19,585 bases of DNA from assembly GCA_003695505.1 (NCBI GenBank), contig RFIY01000115.1, positions 1 through 19,585 of the forward strand. The letters run 5' to 3'. The notes under the pieces were generated by a model. That model was given only the letters and a program-made list of their open reading frames with translations. It did no database searches and was not told the origin of the DNA. The DNA comes from Candidatus Dadabacteria bacterium. GTDB taxonomy: Bacteria > J088. The first letter of the stretch is position 1. Each line of letters starts with the position of its first letter. Position numbers and translations under genes: made by a program. Below are positions 16,907-19,585 of this stretch, piece after piece.

Positions 16907-17941
16907 ATGAATGCACGCACGCTGAAGCTGCTCCTGTTCGCCCTTGGCGCCCTGATTTCCGGGCCAGCCCTGGCCTTTGAGCCCCTGCCGGACCAGCCGC
17001 CGATTCCAAAGGACAACCCGCAGACCACGGCGAAAATAGAGCTCGGCAAGAAGCTCTATCTTGACCCACGATTGTCGGTGGACGGCACCGTCTCGTGTAA
17101 CTCCTGCCACAACGTGATGGCGGGCGGCGATGACGACCGCGCGACGTCCGCAGGTGTAAACGGCCAGCGCGGCGGTCGCAATGCGCCAACCGTCTGGAAT
17201 GCCGCCTTTCTGTCGGTGCAGTTCTGGGATGGCCGCGCGAACAGCCTCGAAGAACAGGCCAAGGGGCCACTGATCAACCCGGTCGAAATGGGCAACCCCG
17301 ATCACGATACGGTCATCAAACGGTTGAAACAGTATCCAGAATACGTGGCGGCTTTCAACGACGTGTTCGGCAAGGACGGCCTGAACATCGACAACCTCGC
17401 GAAAGCGATTGCGTCGTTCGAACGAATGCTGATCACACCGGGCGCGCCGTTCGACCGCTACGCGAAAGGCGAAAAGAAGGCGATTGCAAAGAAGGCCCGC
17501 CAGGGTGCCGAACTGTTCCAGAAAATCGGTTGCATCACCTGCCATTCCGGACCGGCATTCGCCGGGCCTCCGCTGCCCGAGGGCACCGGTTTCTTCCAGC
17601 GCTTTCCGACCTTTGCCGACAATGAATTCGTGAAAAAGTACGAGCTGGATCAGGATCTGGGTCGCTATGAGGCGACAAAGAACGAAGCCGACAAGCATAT
17701 GTTCCGTGTGCCGACGTTGCGAAACGTGGCCATGACCGCGCCGTACTTCCATAACGGCAAGGTGCGCACGCTCGACGAAGCCGTGCGGGTCATGGCGAAG
17801 ACGCAGCTCAATCGTGACCTCAGCGACGATGCAGTCGAGAAACTTGTCGCCTTTCTCGAAACACTGACGGGCCCCTTTCCCGAACTCACATTACCGCGCC
17901 TGCCGGAAAAAAGCGGAACGACAACCATTTCGGCGCACTGA
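16907..17941 (+). CDS. Diheme cytochrome c peroxidase (CCP/MauG family)
   Basis: The product has 344 residues and is periplasmic. The ATG at 16907 is chosen over one at 16889 because GGAAGG lies 9 bases upstream and the Sec signal MNARTLKLLLFALGALISGPALA starts there. Two CxxCH heme sites are present: CNSCH (Cys64, Cys67, His68) and CITCH (Cys209, Cys212, His213). The family segment NAPTVWNAAF lies between them, and VPTLRNVAMTAPYFHNG follows the second. Met296 in VMAKTQL is at the expected place for the Met ligand of the high-potential heme, which favours a peroxidase over a MauG-type enzyme. It reduces H2O2 to water with electrons from small cytochromes or similar donors. It forms a unit with the PerR-like gene and is probably controlled by it. 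Confidence 0.95.
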   Translation: MNARTLKLLLFALGALISGPALAFEPLPDQPPIPKDNPQTTAKIELGKKLYLDPRLSVDGTVSCNSCHNVMAGGDDDRATSAGVNGQRGGRNAPTVWNAAFLSVQFWDGRANSLEEQAKGPLINPVEMGNPDHDTVIKRLKQYPEYVAAFNDVFGKDGLNIDNLAKAIASFERMLITPGAPFDRYAKGEKKAIAKKARQGAELFQKIGCITCHSGPAFAGPPLPEGTGFFQRFPTFADNEFVKKYELDQDLGRYEATKNEADKHMFRVPTLRNVAMTAPYFHNGKVRTLDEAVRVMAKTQLNRDLSDDAVEKLVAFLETLTGPFPELTLPRLPEKSGTTTISAH

Positions 17942-17963
17942 CGCAGCCCCCGCGCAGGCGCCT

Positions 17964-17995
17964 GGCCGGCCCCCTCGGGGGCCGGCCGTTTTTTT
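17964..17995 (+). terminator. Intrinsic terminator after the peroxidase gene
   Basis: An 11-bp perfect GC stem, GGCCGGCCCCC (17964-17974) with GGGGGCCGGCC (17977-17987), is followed by G and seven T. The TC between the arms is only two bases, so the innermost pairs probably open into the loop. Confidence 0.95.
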
Positions 17996-18000
17996 GTACA

Positions 18001-18885
18001 ATGCCAGTCATGCGCGATTCAGTGATCCGAGCCATCTTTCTGCTGCTGGCGATGTCGACAGCGGCCTGTGACTCTGCGGCCGTCCCGGACACCTGCAACG
18101 GCTCCGCCCTGCTCTGCGAGCGGCCGCTCAATCAGGTCACCCTTGCCGGTACGCACAACTCGATGAGCAACGAGGCCGAAGGCTGGCAACTGCCGAATCA
18201 GCATTTCGGCATCGAACGGCAACTCGCCGATGGCATCCGCAAACTCGGCCTCGACATCTGGCTTGACCAGGACGAGCTGATGCTCTGCCACGGTCTCTGC
18301 CAGCTCGGTTCGCGCCCGCTGACCGACGCCCTGCAGGCCATCGCCCAGTTCATGGAACTGCAGCGCGACGCCATCATCCTGATCGACATCGAAGACAATG
18401 CCGACGGGGCGGCCGAACGGATTGTTGCGGCGTTCGAAGAGGCCGGGCTGGCTCGTTTCGCGCGCCCCATGATGCCCGGCGATCCATGGCCGACGCTGGG
18501 GCAGATGGTCCGTGACAACAAGCGCCTGCTCGTGTTCGGCACACCGGTCGAAGGTGTTCCCTGGATGCTGCCGTACAAGGAATTCGTCTGGGTGACCGAC
18601 TACGCGACCCCAACTACCGAATCTCTGACCTGTGAAGCGCGCGACGGATTCGAGCAGAATCCCGCGCTGCTGTTCGACCTGCACCACTCCCTCGTCGACC
18701 CCTTCCCGTCTCCAGAAAGTGCCGCGATCATCAATGCAGGCGATTTTCTGCGCTACAGGATTGCGCGATGCGAGCGAGAAACCGGACAGCGCGTCAATAT
18801 GATTTCGGTCGACTTCCATGACATCGGGGATCTCATCGAGGTCGTCAACGAACACAACGGCGTGACGACCCCTGTCAGCGAGTGA
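18001..18885 (+). CDS. PI-PLC X-domain-like lipoprotein
   Basis: The product has 294 residues. The N-terminus has a lipoprotein signal ending STAAC (Cys23). The body matches the phosphatidylinositol-specific phospholipase C fold: LAGTHNSMS (about 48-56) carries the first catalytic His (His52), and LGLDIWLDQDELMLCHG (82-98) carries the second (His97). The Asp that follows the first His in Bacillus cereus PI-PLC is Asn here (N53), as in many bacterial relatives. The substrate may be a phosphoinositide, a GPI-like glycolipid or another phosphodiester. The start is either 18001 or 18010; no ribosome site is seen before either. The gene begins 5 bases after the T run of the upstream terminator, so it needs its own promoter, which I cannot define. 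Its stop overlaps the next start (GTGA). Confidence 0.85.
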   Translation: MPVMRDSVIRAIFLLLAMSTAACDSAAVPDTCNGSALLCERPLNQVTLAGTHNSMSNEAEGWQLPNQHFGIERQLADGIRKLGLDIWLDQDELMLCHGLCQLGSRPLTDALQAIAQFMELQRDAIILIDIEDNADGAAERIVAAFEEAGLARFARPMMPGDPWPTLGQMVRDNKRLLVFGTPVEGVPWMLPYKEFVWVTDYATPTTESLTCEARDGFEQNPALLFDLHHSLVDPFPSPESAAIINAGDFLRYRIARCERETGQRVNMISVDFHDIGDLIEVVNEHNGVTTPVSE

Positions 18886-19499
18886 AACGTCAGCCGACCA
18901 CGCCGGCGATCCTGCTGTTCGGAGTGCTCGCCGCAGTCGGCTCTCCGCGGCTCCTTCGGGCAGGCACGGAGCATACTCTAGCAACAGCATCGATCCCAAC
19001 AGACACCCGTGCGGCACCGCGCACCTGGGCGCAGTTGCGCGGCGGCATCAGCGCCGCCGACCAGGCCTCGCCGGTGCTGTGTCTCGATGTCGCGCCACTG
19101 CGCTGGATCTCGATCGAGGGCTGCGGCAGCGGCAACGGTTTTCTCTATCGCGCCGACCGCCGCGAAATCTCGCACTTTCGCCTCAAGGGGGCGCTGGCCG
19201 AAATCCCGGTCCGCGGCACATGGCTGCGGCCTCAGCTCGGACTGGGTTTTGCCGAACTGGAGATCGGCAGCGATGACAGCGGTTTCAACTTCCGCCGCAG
19301 TGCGGCGCGCAACCAGACGGCAGCCGCCGGCCCCGAAGCGTCAGCGCTGCTTGGCTGGGTCGGCAGCATCGGACGCGATTTCGAATGGCTTGGAAGTTTC
19401 GGCGCGAACCTGGCCTGGATCCCAGGCGCCGACGTACTGGCCGCGCCACAACGCCGCTGGCAGCCAAGCGCCGAGCTATCCTTCGGTATCGGCTGGTAG
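18882..19499 (+). CDS. Small exported protein, possibly an outer-membrane beta-barrel
   Basis: The product has 205 residues and begins at GTG 18882, which overlaps the PI-PLC gene stop (GTGA), so translation is probably coupled. A signal peptide of about 27 residues is seen (KRQPTTPAILLFGVLAAVGS...LRAG). The mature part alternates short beta-like segments (LRGGISA, WLRPQLGLGFAELEIG, FEWLGSFGANLAWI) and ends in GIGW; a terminal aromatic residue is common in outer-membrane barrels. Two Cys (LCLDV, EGCGSG) are present. No family was recognised. The coupling suggests it works with the PI-PLC-like lipoprotein. Confidence 0.75.
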   Translation: MKRQPTTPAILLFGVLAAVGSPRLLRAGTEHTLATASIPTDTRAAPRTWAQLRGGISAADQASPVLCLDVAPLRWISIEGCGSGNGFLYRADRREISHFRLKGALAEIPVRGTWLRPQLGLGFAELEIGSDDSGFNFRRSAARNQTAAAGPEASALLGWVGSIGRDFEWLGSFGANLAWIPGADVLAAPQRRWQPSAELSFGIGW

Positions 19500-19585
19500 C
19501 ACGGCACGAGGCAACCTGCGCCCGCGCCACCAGGCCGCGAGGTTGAACAGCGCCAGCAGCCACAGCCCGTACGTCTCGCGTTCCA
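19476..19585 (-). CDS. 3' end of an unidentified minus-strand gene (partial)
   Basis: On the minus strand a frame enters from the window edge and ends at TAG (19478-19476). It gives 35 residues beginning ERETYGLWLLALFNLAAWW, a hydrophobic helix-like stretch followed by a basic tail. This vaguely recalls the C-terminal helix of asparagine-synthetase-type proteins, but the piece is too short for a call. It overlaps the last 24 bases of the plus-strand gene in a convergent layout. Confidence 0.45.
   Translation of the reverse strand, partial: ERETYGLWLLALFNLAAWWRGRRLPRAVLPADTEG

Overview
The window looks like chromosomal DNA of a high-GC, Gram-negative bacterium, most likely a gammaproteobacterium. 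The evidence is the set of Sec and lipoprotein signal peptides, predicted outer-membrane beta-barrels, a periplasmic diheme peroxidase, and tightly packed genes joined by ATGA/GTGA overlaps. The genus cannot be told from sequence alone. No tRNA, rRNA, CRISPR array or transposase gene was seen.

Region 1 (19-13591, minus strand) is one long co-directional cluster of seven genes, read from right to left: a sigma-70-family factor, a membrane anti-sigma factor with an HxxxCxxC zinc motif, an exported caspase-fold (peptidase C14) protein, a TPR plus outer-membrane beta-barrel protein, an exported FecR-domain protein, a lipoprotein with 14 RCC1-type repeats, and a 1782-residue lipoprotein. The last combines nine Cys-pair repeats, a short collagen-like stretch, six MopE/EF-hand-like repeats and two parallel beta-helices. 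Four junctions overlap by 4-14 bases. The layout suggests a sigma/anti-sigma-controlled envelope system: regulators in the cytoplasm and inner membrane, a caspase-like protein and a FecR protein in the periplasm, an outer-membrane barrel, and two large surface or periplasmic repeat lipoproteins. The families are known. I do not recognise this combination as a described system, and it is the main item of interest.

Region 2 (13755-16056) holds a divergent gene for an exported beta-propeller-like protein. Its 3' end overlaps by 77 bp a convergent TauE/SafE-type permease gene.

Region 3 (16057-16392) is noncoding. It contains a 267-bp segment bounded by near-perfect 32-34-bp inverted repeats, like a MITE or other non-autonomous element, followed by an AT-rich promoter with a consensus TATAAT.

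Region 4 (16393-17941, plus) is a two-gene unit: a Fur-family regulator carrying all five PerR-type metal-ligand positions, then a diheme cytochrome c peroxidase. It ends in a strong intrinsic terminator. An oxidative-stress function is likely.

Region 5 (18001-19585) holds a PI-PLC-like lipoprotein gene coupled by a GTGA overlap to a small exported, possibly beta-barrel protein. The 3' end of an unidentified minus-strand gene runs off the window.
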